From Apoderus coryli (taxonomy: Eukaryota; Arthropoda; Insecta; Coleoptera; Attelabidae): DNA of 64,000 nt. The position numbers and the translations under genes were made by a program. The stretch is taken from assembly GCA_911728435.2 (NCBI GenBank), contig OU452206.1, positions 17,142,297 to 17,206,296 on the forward strand, read 5' to 3'. The notes under the pieces are model-generated. The model was not told the origin of the DNA. It made no database searches and saw only the letters and a list, made by a program, of their open reading frames with translations. Below, piece after piece: positions 11,950 through 23,320 of this stretch (the stretch's first letter is position 1; the number at the start of each line of letters is the position of its first letter).

Positions 11950-14900
11950 AGAGAGAGAGAGGGACACCCTGTATATGTTTTATTGCCATCGGTTTGTAGG
12001 TGTGAGCAAACGAATAAAATCGCGGGGGGAAAATAATTTAATACACCACAAATTGCAGCAAGAGCAATAATTGTATTAGTGTCAGATGCCTGGACAAAGA
12101 GGCATCGGATCCACAATAATATATACGCAACTGATATTCTATTGTTCAAATATACAACCAATATGCACCTCGAAGCCGCATGTTTTGTGTGATGAAGGAA
12201 CAGGGGATTTCACTGATGATGCACCGTAAATGTTCAGGTTGTGGGCCCAAATATTAATAGCCTTCAAACTAAGCCTACACAAGGCTTTCTTTGGCGCTTA
12301 CTCCCCGTAAGGTTTGCAGTTTTAGGGAATAGGAAATGAATGCCGTATACGTTCATATGATTACGGTGTTGTTTTTGACCGAAAAATCACGGACAAGCAG
12401 GTGATTATCTTGAAGCAAAAGCTTGAATTGTATTACCACAAAAGCCAGCTTTTCCTTCATATTAATATACGCAAACGGGGCATGTACGACCTTCTGGCAA
12501 AACTAAAGATGCACTATACTATATTGTAATTTAAGAAAACTGGCCTGCTTTTATTGGTCTTAAATTTCTGGTCCCTGGATAACTGGGTTTTAGTTTCAAT
12601 ATCATAACAATATTCCCTATTTGATGAGCAAATCTGCACCATCGTTGACGTCATTCACAGTCCTTGAGCGATGCTCATACAATGGTTCTTTTGGTCAAGA
12701 TGAAATCATGGCAAATATGTTATTATTTGTTGATTAGGATTAAGTGCGAAACCTAATCCCAGGCATATCTTTATATTAAAGCCTGCAACTAAATCTATTT
12801 TTCTACAACATTTTCGGTAATATTATCTTCTGGCGAGGATTGTTTAGCTGCTTCTTTCAACATAAGCATAATATGTGGTGGTCCCTAGCAGTGCAGCCTA
12901 ATCAAGCCAAAAAGGCTGGTTGTGATTTAATGTAGGCAAATTTAAAGATAACATTTGTCAACTAAATATTTCGAAAATATCATTTTATATATTCATTATG
13001 GCCAGCTCATTCAATCGTCAATCGTTCCGAAACACATTCTTAATTCGGTTTAAGGTTGAAAAAGAACGTTCTGTGCTGTGTTTGTGGTCATCAAACTCAA
13101 TTAAATAAGTAATATCCATTTTTTCATGTGCTTTTGGCTGTCAAAACCATCAGCCATATCTGTCTCCGTATTTTTTTAAAGAGAAATGATTAGGCTATCG
13201 AAAGAAATTAACGTTTTTGATATTTCAAAAAAAAAAAAAGATGCCAGATAGAATCAAACATTGGTAATGTTCAAAACCTGCTAGAACTTTTTTGGACCAC
13301 TCTGTATAACTATAGTCTACTGTATCTAAAAGATCTTTCTTTTATTAAAAGAATGAGATCCTGGGGGTTACAATAGGACTAAAACTGACTGAGTTATTGA
13401 TAATTTCAAAAATAATGTTTTTGAAAATCCATCCTATTTTTTGCATAAACAAAGTTATAAAGAAAAAACAGTACTTCAGGCTTGTTCGGTGCACCCTTTA
13501 TAAGTTAAAAGTCTTAATAAAACATTTTTTAAACAGAAAAAAGGAAAAAGGTCATAAAATGCACCAAACTATTTGTATCTTTTGATAATAGAAATGTGAC
13601 ATCGCATTTCGAGGAAAAGCCTGATGATCTTCCGTTTTTTTTTTTAACAGGAATCATTTTAAAAGAAGAAGATCTCTGGATAACTAGCTTCTCGTCTCAG
13701 ACGCTGCCGATGTCAGATCTATAAGGTGTGTGGCTTAGTGGATCGCTTATATTGAAGGTTCCTCATCACGAAACTAGTGGTGAATTTAAATCTTCTTCAC
13801 ACTAATGTTCAGCAATCTTATTTCACATTTAGCGGGATCCTCGGTTAGTGGAATCATTTCAAATACTCGGTAACAAACATCGTTGCTTTGGCCTGTTTTT
13901 TTGTTTATAAAAATAATAAAAAAGAAGACGCTTCGTATAAAATTTAGAGAAACATGCTCGATATTATTTTTTCTGATGATTACCATGATCTTTGAGCAAT
14001 AATTTCATTAAATGGCATTGTATCTGGAACTCTCATTAATCCTCACAAAATCATTCCAATCGACCGGGAATTGCGTATGTTGACCTCATATTATGTACAT
14101 TGGCCAGTTTGATTGATATTTATAGGGTCATAGAGATAAAATTAGGGGTGCTTATCCTATACAAGGCGGTTCAAATTCAATAGACTACAGATAGACATAC
14201 AGGGTGGTTCACAAGGTTCATAGGTTATATGCGTTCTTTGTTGAAAAATCATGTATCTTTAATTTTCCGTGAACAAGAATGCCCTGGGCAATAAATATAC
14301 TTTGGTAATATTGTTTTTTTAACTTATATTGCGAAATTTTCAATAAAAATGCATTTTTCGCATTACTGTATCTATTACGCCCCCTATCGGTATAGTTAGG
14401 AACTAAAAAACTATTTCCAGCGATTTCCCATGCTCGATTTCCCTAAAAAAATTTTTTCCATATTGTCCTACGACTATTATTTCCTGAGATATGCTACTTG
14501 TCCACCCTTAATGGAATACCCGGTATATTTTGAGCGTTTGATGCTCCTAAATCGCATAATACAGACTTTATCGGAATTTATCGAGAAATCCATTACCAGA
14601 ATCTTTCCAACAAGCGCACGTCACATTAATGCTACACCCAAAGACGATATTCCATAGGAATATCTGCAGTGCAGCCCGATAGAAGAGAATTTGTTTTCGT
14701 TGTTCAACTTCAACTAACTTGCCGTCGCCGTCGGTCGTTCTCGCCATGTCGCGCGCTTTCTACGTTATATGTAAAGCATTTTGCAAAAGTCTCCCTTTGC
14801 CAATTTATATGTAAGTTTGTTTCCAACTGCTGTTAAAGCCATCGGAAAGCACCTACAAATTGTTTCTATTGCCACGCCAAAATGCCATATAAGCATTTTG

Positions 14901-15785
14901 CAGTTTGTATATATGCCATTTCACCATGTTATCGTAATACTCAGCTATATATTGATGAAACAGTTGCTTGTTATGATTAAAGTGATAGCTAATATGACTG
15001 AATAAACAGGTTTCGTTATTTTTACCAGCTAAAACTGAAAAATGTCTAAAAATATTTGATTTGAGATTTTTAGTAGATTTTTAAAAAAAATCTAACTATT
15101 CAGGAGATCGACACAACCGAAATTTTGAAAAATTTTTATGCAGTCCTTCATTTTATGACCCCTGGATCCTAAAAATGACCTCAGTTCAAAAGTTTATATA
15201 TCTATATATATAAACACCTGTGACATAACAATAAGACCGTACTTACCGTACGTATGTACGTATGTGTTATAGTATAATGGGTATTTCAGTTAAAATAACT
15301 GTCAATATGACACTTTGGTTATATTTGGCGACTGTCAGAATATTCCATTATTTGTTTATTAATAGTGGGTGTCAGTGGTAGACTAAGTATAAATAAAAAA
15401 TACATAAATCAAAAATCTACTTTTCCGACTGGCTGCCATCGGGATTTTTTTTTTATGAAAAATAAGATTTCAAAAATACTCATTTCTTATATTAGATAGT
15501 CAGCTTAAAATTACTGACTATGCACGTCAGTTTAGCTTTATATGTATTTAACAATTTTAGCCTACGCATTTAATCTCAGATTAATCTAAATATAATCGGA
15601 TGGACATCATATGGTATGGCGAAGACGTAATGTGGAATTTACGAAGAAAATTTGTGTCCGACAGTAAAGACGGTGCCAGAATATTAAAACCATGATCTGT
15701 TCAATAGTATTTCTTAGATTAATAAAATGTAAGAAGATCTATCAAATTACATAATAATTTTTAATCACACCTCAAGTGAATGAAA
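11950..15785. other. Long repeat-derived stretch with no legible gene
   Basis: No protein family is recognised. At 14195-14215 ATACAGGGTGGTTCACAAGG resembles a Tc1/mariner-type or MITE terminus, with a possible decayed partner (CCACCCTTAATGG...CCCGGTATA) near 14498-14525. At 13292-13304 GACCACTCTGTATAAC is another terminus-like motif. A box-A-like TGGCTTAGTGG occurs at about 13731 without a convincing box B. The open frames at 13397-13986, 14430-14657 and 14781-15005 have no recognisable domain. Around 15230-15265 there are short TACGTATG repeats. Confidence 0.4.
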
Positions 15786-15879
15786 CTTTTTCCGTCACTG
15801 TATATAGTGACAGTGTATAGGACCGGCCACGCCTTACGTTATGATGGTATACGACACGAGCGGAACACGTTGGGAGTTT

Positions 15880-16277
15880 AAGCATCAATATTTATATGAG
15901 CAAAAATATTTATCATCAGTTAAGGTTTGAAAATAATGAAGTGACGAATACACTTATTATAAAAAGAATATTTGAATTAACTAAGATTCCGGTTTCTATC
16001 AATAATCTAGTTATTAGAAAAGGGGTTGTTTTAGATCACTCTCTTCAAAGAAAACGGGAAAATTAAAAATTAAAAAATATTGACGATGCCGAAGGAATGT
16101 ATTCGAAGAACAATTCATAATTTTTATAAAGAAAATAAAGTCCCTACTTTGGAAATGATTTCGAATAAACTGAGCGAATACCCTAATTATAATTATCGAT
16201 CTTTGGAAACTTTAAAATGTATTTTATTAGAGTGCGGATTTAAATATAAGAAAATTAATAGCCGTTTATTCAATTAA
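15880..16277 (+). pseudogene. Tc1/mariner-superfamily DDE transposase, N-terminal part
   Basis: A frame before 16066 carries RVFELTKIPVSINNLVIRKG, like the N-terminal helix-turn-helix region of a large insect transposase family; it stops near 16066 and resumes in another frame. From 16080 the sequence reads ECIRRTIHNFYKENKVPTLE, NKLSEYPNYNYRSLETLK and ILLECGFKYKKIN. The catalytic domain continues at 16800-17271 after about 0.5 kb of unrelated sequence, so the gene has been split. Confidence 0.7.
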
Positions 16278-16799
16278 AGAGTACCGCGAGTCAAAGAGAA
16301 CGATAATATATCTGTGGCGACCATTATTCTTGCGCCACACTGTATATATTGTATTTTATTCTATAGATACTGCCCTTTTTATTGTGCCACACTGTATATA
16401 TGTATTTTTAAGTTTAGTTATTTCTATGTAAAAATTTAGTATAGTAGTTGTAAATAATGTTTTCTAAATTTCAACAAATGTCCAAACATCTGGCACCAAT
16501 ATTTCTGCTTTCTTTTTGCTGTTTTTCATTTTCGGGAACAAAAGGAATCCCTAGTCTGTACCTAGAAAAAGCGATGGTTATTGTTAAAGCCACGTACCGA
16601 CCAGATGTGGTACTTTCTTAACAGAAATGCTTTTTCTATAATTTTACCCCAGTCAGTCTTCAACATCAAAACAATCAACATCTTTCTCGTGCCAAAACTC
16701 TCTCTCCAGATTTTAACACCTTCACTCTCAAACACACTCTTTTCCGTTTTAATAAATATTCAGCTTTGTACATACCGTTAAACAGTGTTTTAATTATTA
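16278..16799. other. Sequence splitting the DDE transposase gene
   Basis: About 520 bp with no resemblance to the transposase interrupts it. It contains a tandem GCCACACTGTATATA (about 16334 and 16387), suggesting an insertion plus a local duplication. No coding content is recognised. Its exact borders and any target duplication are not clear by eye. Confidence 0.5.
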
Positions 16800-17271
16800 C
16801 AAGCATACTACGCAAATTACCAAATATCTTGACGATACGTGGTTTGATACGCATGACACTATGAAGTACGGTTGAGTAGACATGACTCAAAATTGTACTT
16901 TAAATGTTCCATGTTCAAGGAGAAAACGGGTTATAATTCTACATGCGGGAAGTGAAAATGGGTTCGTACCCAACGCACTGCTGTTGTCAGCCAAAAACAT
17001 AAGACAGTCTTCTGCGGATTACCACGAAGACATGACCGCAAATTTGTTTGAAAAATGGTTTGCTGAACAGCTAGTACCTAATATTCCCCCAAGTTCAGTT
17101 ATCGTTATGGATAATGCATCTTATCATTCGCGAATGTTAAATAAAATACCTAATGATAATACAAAAAAGGAGGATATATTAAAGTTTATGACATCTAAAA
17201 ATATAAAAATTCCAGTAAAAAATGTTTTATTAGAAACGATCAAACAACACAATTTTAAAGTCTATGTCTAA
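16800..17271 (+). pseudogene. Tc1/mariner-superfamily DDE transposase, catalytic-domain part, truncated
   Basis: The frame YLDDTWFDTHDTMKYG, a TGA/TAG-type interruption at about 16873, then VDMTQNCTLNVPCSRRKR, VIILHAGSENGFVPNALLL, DYHEDMTANLFEKWFAEQLV and VIVMDNASYHSRML shows the first two catalytic Asp positions (YLDDTW and MDNASYH) of an IS630/Tc1/mariner-type DDE_3 domain. After KQHNFKVYV it stops, before the expected PPYH..LNPIE block with the third acidic residue, so the 3' end is lost. Non-functional. Confidence 0.85.
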
Positions 17272-17723
17272 ACGTCTAAAAACAAAAACAGTCTTTTTCA
17301 GTGTAGGTTTATGTGTTGTCATATTGGAGCGACAAAGAAAAATACAGTTTACTTTTATACAAATCAACAGACAATTATTGTTAGTAGATACATGAAGGAT
17401 TTTTAAAATATCGTAGGGCATGTATTTTATGAAAAGTTAAAAGGGTGCGCCTATGGACGACTGCGGGCGGTATTGACATTACAAAGAGATATCGAATTGT
17501 GGTTTTTTATATCATTATAAATTAAGATTAGAAGGACTATACCAACAATTTATAAGACAATAAATAATGTTACAATATATTATAAAAGAATACATGAATC
17601 GGCCATTATGAGAATTAATTAATGCCATATTTTTTTTAAATTCTACTTATACAATATTAATGATTATAAGTTCAATAAAAACCACATAAAAAACATCACC
17701 ATAACAACAAATACACATAATAT
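17272..17723. other. AT-rich spacer after the DDE transposase
   Basis: No gene is recognised. A GC-richer patch GACGACTGCGGGCGGTATTG at 17457-17476 could be a terminal region of the transposon but has no matching partner that I could find. Confidence 0.3.
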
Positions 17724-18275
17724 ACAGGGTGTCCGGAAATGACGTGTACAACGGAATAGCACAAATTCCTTGGTTTGTGCGCTAGAGGGCTTTAAACGTA
17801 ATATTTTGTTTACTTTTTTCCAAATAAATCGAAAAAAAATCGATAGATTTTATTCATTTTTTAGATACACGTTTGCACCAATAAACTACAGTTTTTTAGT
17901 GAAGGAACTCCAATTTCTAGAATTACAGGTGTTTAAAAGCTTAGTCACAATAAATTATCTACCCATATTTTTTGTAACCTTCCTATAACCAGTACCAGTT
18001 TTTTTTATGTGAATAGTTCATTTTATTTAGAAACTATTTACTCTCTTACAAAATTTTAGTTTGTCAAACAGTTTAGAGATAAAAAAATATTTTCTAAATC
18101 CCTACAAGCCTGAATCAGTACTTAATACTTTATATTTTTTTATCTCTAAACTGTTAGACAAACTAAAATTTAGTAAGAGAGTAAATAGTTTCTAAATAAA
18201 ATGAACTATTCACAGAAAAAAAATGGTACTGATTATACGAGGGTTACAAAAAATATGGGTAGATAACCCTGTATA
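17724..18275. mobile_element. Snapback (foldback) MITE with about 139-bp inverted arms
   Basis: The left end ATACAGGGTGTCCGG and the right end AACCCTGTATAA are Tc1/mariner-like termini. The arms 17955-18093 and 18128-18266 are near-complementary (TTATCTACCCATATTTTTTG against CAAAAAATATGGGTAGATAA, and so on) with a loop of about 35 bases. No coding capacity. Confidence 0.8.
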
Positions 18276-19793
18276 AGATACAAATAATGTACCAATAAAA
18301 TACATAAAATAAAAGTCAGAAAATACAACCACAATCAACAACACTACGCATTCTCACTAGGCTCAAATTATTTCTCACGAAGAGGGCTATTAGAAAAAAA
18401 ATCAATGAATCCAAAAAAACAGTATACGAGGGTTGTTTAACAAATATATATAATATAATCTACATGCTTCGTTCAGCTCAAATCAACATCAACAACAGCA
18501 ATTTAGCCGACCCTGAAAGGGACATTTGAGCATTTTCAAAGGTTATGTTGAAATCTAGTAACCCACACTTCCTAAAATTTAAAGCCACGTTTTCTCATAA
18601 TTAATAAGTCGATTTTTTTGACACCAAGCGTGAAATTTGCGAAGAGTAACATTACTAACTTATAATCCCCATGATAAACCTTGGACTATTGACCATTTCC
18701 TCATAAATCGTCAATAAGCAAAGAACTTCTAACATTAGAAATCCTCTATATAATAACTATATTCCAACCATCCTCCTTTCACAATATATTACACCCATAT
18801 TGAAGTAGGAAGTCTCTATCCAACACAAAATACCTAAACTACGTTTTCAACAACAGCAGGAGTTCTGGCTCTCTGCCTCAGCTTTGTGTATGGAGCAAAA
18901 CGTGACTTCATATTATTTGTGGACAAGGAAAAGGAGTAAGGGGGAGGGATATACAACGTATACATACATATAGAGCTAGACTAAACAACTAATGCAAAAT
19001 TCAGACCAGGTAAGCCGCATAGAGCTTATATGGTTGTGACTTTGCTCTACTAAAAATAAAACCAGACGACGGGAATTAATAGGTGGTTGTGTTCTATTTG
19101 CTGACGCATATCACTCTTTGAATATTAGCGTTATGGATTAATTAAATGCAGTGGCGGGCATGATAAATTTTCTCTTGGTTTACTTCAGTATCCAAATGAG
19201 AATTAATTACTACTCATCATGGAAAAATATAAAGGAGCATACAGGGTGAGTAAAATGTGTGGAAACCCTTTTATTAGTTTTGCTACAAATTGTATATATT
19301 CAGTTTTCTCGCTACAATGGCAAGCAACATTGTATTTTAGGCCACTTTTTTTCTCGATACGAAAATGGAAAATTTTATGGGGCTAGAAAGAAACTAATAG
19401 AATATCTCTAAACTGTTTGACAAATTTAAAGGAACGCACATAAATTGGGTTGTTTTTTCAGTTTTTTTCTACATAACCTTTTCTTCTCCTTAAAAATTTG
19501 AGCGGAATTTATTAAAAGGACTAGCTAGCTAATTGCAGTTTCTTTTGCAAAGCTTCACACCCATTTTGAAGCGTGTTTAAAACAGACGACAAAAAATAGC
19601 GTTTTTTAAGAAATTAATTGTACGTTTTAATTTTAAAAATACTAAACACTTAAAAATTGAAAAAAGCTTACACTAAAAGCATAGTAAATCTTTTTTCCTT
19701 GAATATCTTTCATCTTTAAGAGTGTTTGATCAGACTCCAAATGAAGGTAAAAATAAAATTTCTTAAAAAAATTTTTTGAAGTCAAAATAAATT
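18276..19793. other. Non-coding sequence, mostly unassigned
   Basis: Nothing coding is recognised. ATACAGGGTGAGTAAAATGT at 19238-19257 looks like a solitary Tc1/mariner-type terminus. GATCAGACTCCAAATGAAGG (about 19729) recurs inverted at about 20083-20101, suggesting that an element spans 19238-20110 and was later hit by the hammerhead insertion at 19794-19950. Confidence 0.45.
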
Positions 19794-19950
19794 TAAGAAT
19801 TGCTTGTTACATAAAGCAACAAGACTTTAAGTTATGTTGGAAATTTGTTTCACACTACCATGCTTTCACCAGACGGCCGTTTCGTCGATCCACGACTCAT
19901 CAGTGGTGATCGGCAGGCTAGGTGTCGCCAAATACATCTCTCTCTCTCAA
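19794..19950 (-). mobile_element. Hammerhead-bearing short retroelement insertion, 157 bp with 12-bp target duplication
   Basis: TCAAAATAAATT flanks the insert exactly on both sides (19782-19793 and 19951-19962), indicating a 12-bp target-site duplication. In minus orientation the insert carries TTTGGCGACACCTAGC near its start, then a hammerhead ribozyme, and ends with a small hairpin (CTTGTT...AACAAG). The same TTTGGCGACACCTAGC box occurs in the 54.7 kb insertion. The size and ribozyme suggest a terminal module of a Penelope-like element or a retrozyme-like non-autonomous element. Confidence 0.75.
19866..19909 (-). ncRNA. Hammerhead ribozyme (type I), canonical core
   Basis: In minus orientation the order is stem I CACCA, box CUGAUGA, stem II GUCG-UGGAU-CGAC, box GAA, stem III as the palindrome ACGGCCGU, cleavage triplet GUC, then stem I partner UGGUG. 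Stem I has six pairs if U-A outside is counted. All invariant residues of the hammerhead core are present, and G10.1-C11.1 closes stem II directly. The very short, self-complementary stem III suggests action as a dimer, as known for hammerheads in Penelope-like elements. Predicted cleavage is directly after the GUC. Confidence 0.88.
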
Positions 19951-19962
19951 TCAAAATAAATT

Positions 19963-20959
19963 GTTAAGAATTTTTTTTTATTCCTATATAAACCTCTGTT
20001 AAAGTGTTCTTTCTTTGCCCCAAAAAGAATTTTTCAAATCGATTAAAAAATAAGTGCACAATCATGCACGCCTTATACCTTTATTTGGAGTCTGATCAAA
20101 CGGCCTTAAGCTTTTTATAGAAGCCCAGACACCCGAACGTTTAAAACTAAAAATATAAAATAAAGTGATGAAGATAATGTTATTTGATAATAAACTGCTA
20201 GAATTGTGCATATAAAAATGAATTTTTGTAGATATAGCTTTGAGACCAAACGGTTCGTTCTGCCAAAAAAAAAAAAAAAATTAATGACTTAGTGCATAGA
20301 AAATTTTGAATAGGAGTGATTTTTATGACAAATTTAAACTTTTCGAGTTTTAAGCCAAACACTGCCAAAATGACCTTTGTTAAACTTTTTTTGCATTCTT
20401 TTCAATGTGGCGTATCGAAATTATTGTTAGCAAACCTTAGATTCGGATTGAACACCCCAAGAAAACATAAAGAATGGAGAAAATAAGAAATACCTACCAA
20501 AAATACTATTTTACTGCTTTATTAGAAAACTCAGTGCAAATAGCATCCACCATCTTCCAAATATCTGGATACATTCAAGTTTACCTATCGCTCAACTTTT
20601 GCTATTCAGCAAAGTTTTGCTTACAAACACAATCAATAACCAAACTAAGTATTTTTGCATGTCTGTATATGACTAATGACAGCTTAACTTTACCACCCCA
20701 ATTCTCCTCATTATTATTAACTCAGCAATAACAAATTCAATGTTAGAGCTTTAAAGTTGCGATATTATACGCAGCTGTTTATGAAAATAGAAACTATTCT
20801 TAACAGCTGCGGGGATGCAGCTCGACACAGACTATGAAAATGTCAAATACAGTGATTCGCTTAATCTAAGTTTAAATTAGGTTTGGTTAATTAAGTTGAA
20901 GGAATGTTAAGATGTTCTAAAATATTTTTTATTGATATGTAAAAACTCTCCGGTTTTCC
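19963..20959. other. Non-coding sequence
   Basis: This holds the inverted GATCAGACTCCAAAT-type segment near 20083-20101 and a poly-A run at 20265-20281. The open frame at 20474-20731 shows no known domain. Confidence 0.35.
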
Positions 20960-21345
20960 ACAGGACCATCATTTTTTATTATATTCATTAATGACCCGCT
21001 TGAATCTTTTATTTGTGAAACCGTTCTGCGGCTTGGGAAGCACACGTACAAGGAGAAGTGCAGAATTAAGGAGCAAACAGACAGAGCAATACTCTGGCAA
21101 AATCTTCATCGACTGAGAAACTCCAAGAAATTCCTTGGAAACTTCAATCTAAATCCAAAATCATCAATCGTTCTTATTGAGATCTAAAGAGATTCACCGG
21201 CGGCTACGAATATGCAAAACTTTGTGAATCTTACAGTTGAACTTTCGGCTATAACAAAACAAATGTTAGTTCCAGATCTGATAGCTGCTGAAGTTACAGC
21301 TCGCCTTTTGGAAACTTATAAACTTCATTTTAGGAAAAGTTGAGA
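20960..21345 (+). pseudogene. LINE reverse transcriptase fragment
   Basis: The frame reads GPSFFIIFINDPLESF, matching the GP(L/S)xFxIFINDL motif of jockey/CR1-type reverse transcriptases, then continues open without the YADD box, ending NFVNLTVELSAITKQMLVP and LIAAEVTARLLETYKL. Only a short, internally rearranged piece remains. Confidence 0.5.
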
Positions 21346-21994
21346 CATTAAGTTAAAAACAACGTACGCATTATTATGGCGGACACTGTAGCAGAATTAA
21401 TATACTCCTGCGTCCATGTTGTTGTGGTTTCATGTGTCATTTCAGTATTCATTAAAACTCCAAAGTTCAAATAGTTGTTGTTATTGTAGCATGCAACTCT
21501 AAATAAGCACTTTATTTATTGAAAATGTTTAATATAGATTGCCGCCCACAATTTTCTCATTAATCACAATCGTGATGATTATAAATCACCCTTCGATGCT
21601 GAAAGATTCAACATTTACACCTGTTGAACGCTTATAATTTTTTCACACCAGCTATTGTCTGAATTTTATTTATGGTTTTAGGATAAATATTTGATAAACA
21701 CATGCTCTCAAATGGAACAACAAGCATGGTTGTGTCGAAAATTTGTTCATGTTTAGACGCGATATACCCACAGTTTAACGTTCATTTCGTTATATCCGCA
21801 CTGAATAATAACAAAAGGAAAAAAATCGGGTGTGTCGACCCAAAACTTCCCGATAAGATATAATATAATCAAAATTATATGATCTGCGTCACGAAATAGA
21901 ATTTTAATAATAATTATTATTATAATTGTAGCATTCCCAATAAACTAACGTAAGAAACTAACTACTTTATTCAAAATTTAGAAAAAAAAAGTAT
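21346..21994. other. Non-coding; includes the empty-site paralogue of the foldback insertion
   Basis: The block at about 21830-21960 (CCCAAAACTTCCCGATAAG, then GCGTCACGAAATAGAATTTT, then AATAAACTAACGTAA) is a diverged copy of the sequence flanking the foldback element, here without the element. No gene is recognised. Confidence 0.5.
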
Positions 21995-22066
21995 TGCCAG
22001 AGCTGGGATTCGAACCCAGAACCTTCGGGATACGATCCGCACGCTCTTTTAATGACGCCAAAAACT
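21995..22066 (-). repeat. tRNA-derived SINE fragment
   Basis: In minus orientation the sequence contains a good box B, GGGTTCGAATCCC, about 45 bases after a degenerate box A (TGGCGTCATTAAAAGAGC), and ends CAGCTCTGGCA followed by a T-rich stretch. The T-arm is intact but the D-arm and anticodon arm do not fold into a tRNA, so this is a SINE head and not a tRNA gene. Confidence 0.65.
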
Positions 22067-22324
22067 CTTTATCAAATTCACTCGACCCCTACTGCTATTT
22101 GCCAATTTTCGTAATGAACTTTTGAAAGAAAAAAATTGTACACCACTGAGATATTTCAAAATAAAAATTATTTTTGAAAGTCTCGTGCAATTTGTGACAA
22201 AAAAGTTCACCCACTTTCTTTTCGTAGGGGCGCCATTTTTATGCAAAAATTGGTGAAAAGGACCCAAAAATACGCGTTCAGATCGCCCCAAAACTGTCCC
22301 GACAAAATATAATACCATCAAAAA
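22067..22324. repeat. Diverged half-unit of the foldback family
   Basis: The segment around 22122-22250 (GTACACCACTGAGA, CTCGTGCAATTTGTGAC, TTTCGTAGGGGCGCCA) is a diverged copy of the segment at about 22630-22740 inside the foldback element, so two members of one repeat family lie side by side. Confidence 0.6.
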
Positions 22325-23320
22325 TACAGGGTGTTAGTAAATAAGTGCGACAAACTTCAGGAGGTAATTCTGTATGAAAAAATAATGACAGTTTCCTATA
22401 TAAACACATGTCCGCAAATGCTTCGTTTTCTGAGGGGTGTTAAAGTTTTTCTTAAAAACTGAAGAAGATTTATTGATTGCTCTGAAACCGGTGGAGATAT
22501 GCAAATGAAATTTAGTGGGTTTTAAGAGGTATAGTTATTGCGCATTTTTTGATTTGCAATTAAGAATTATGTTCATCAGTGGCGCGCATACGGGTACCTA
22601 ATAATCTCATATTTTTTTAAAGAAAAAAATGGTACGCCACTGGCATTTTTCAAATTAAAAATCATTTTGGAATTCCTCGTTCAACTTGTGATAAAAAATC
22701 TCTTGCTTTTTCATCGTAGGGGGCATTTGTGCAAAAAAAATAAAACATCTCGCGGCGACGCTAGTGGGCTACTGTCAACATTCTGTTAAACACGAATTTA
22801 TCAACGAAATGTCAAATTAGCGTTTCTTTATTATTAGTGTTATTTTCTCTTATTGTTTTGGTTTAATGTTTATTGTATTAGATAGTTCTTGATAATGTAT
22901 TAAAGAAATGAAAAATATGGGATAAGATGTTTTATTTTTTTGCACAAAAACGATGCCCCTTACGATAAAAAGGCAAGAGAGGTTTTTTATCACAAATTGA
23001 ACGAGGAATTCCAAAATGATTTTTAATTTGAAAAATTCCAGTGGCGTACCATTTTTTTCTTTAAAAATATTGAGATCATTACCCGTATGCGCCCCACTGA
23101 TGAACATAAAATTCTTAATTGCATGCCAAAAAATGCGCAATAACTACGTCTTAAAACCCACTAAATTTCATTTGCATATCTCCACCGTTTTCAGAGCAAT
23201 CAATAAAGCTGCAGTTTTTAAGAAAAACTTTAACACCCCGTATCTCAGAAAACGAATCATTTGCGGACATGTGTTTATATAGCAAACCGTCATTATTTTT
23301 CATGCAGAATTAACACCCTG
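22325..23320. mobile_element. 1-kb foldback transposon with about 400-bp inverted arms
   Basis: The ends TACAGGGTGTTAG and TTAACACCCTGTA are flanked by TA. The left arm (22325 to about 22762) and right arm (about 22918 to 23320) are diverged inverted copies: for example GGTGGAGATATGCAAATGAA against its complement near 23170, GGTACGCCACTGGCA against GCCAGTGG-like sequence near 23040, and TTTTCATCGTAGGGGGCA against its partner near 22965. The central 150 bp are unique. No coding capacity. A related sequence without the element is preserved at 21830-21960. Confidence 0.85.

Noticed and set aside
12361..12760. Possible piggyBac or other transposase remnant (frame with FDEQICTIVDV)
   Set aside because: A single DEQIC-like phrase without neighbouring motifs is not enough to assign a family.
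13725..13800. Second tRNA-derived SINE from TGGCTTAGTGG
   Set aside because: No acceptable box B; the candidate GAATTTAAATC is too degenerate.
21995..22066. tRNA gene
   Set aside because: Box B is good but the D-arm and anticodon arm do not fold, and the 3' side runs into a T-rich tail; it is a SINE fragment.
22568..22590. TCATCAGTGG (reverse-complement CUGAUGA) in the foldback arm and its mirror at about 23095
   Set aside because: No GAAA box or stem II complement within a suitable distance on either strand.
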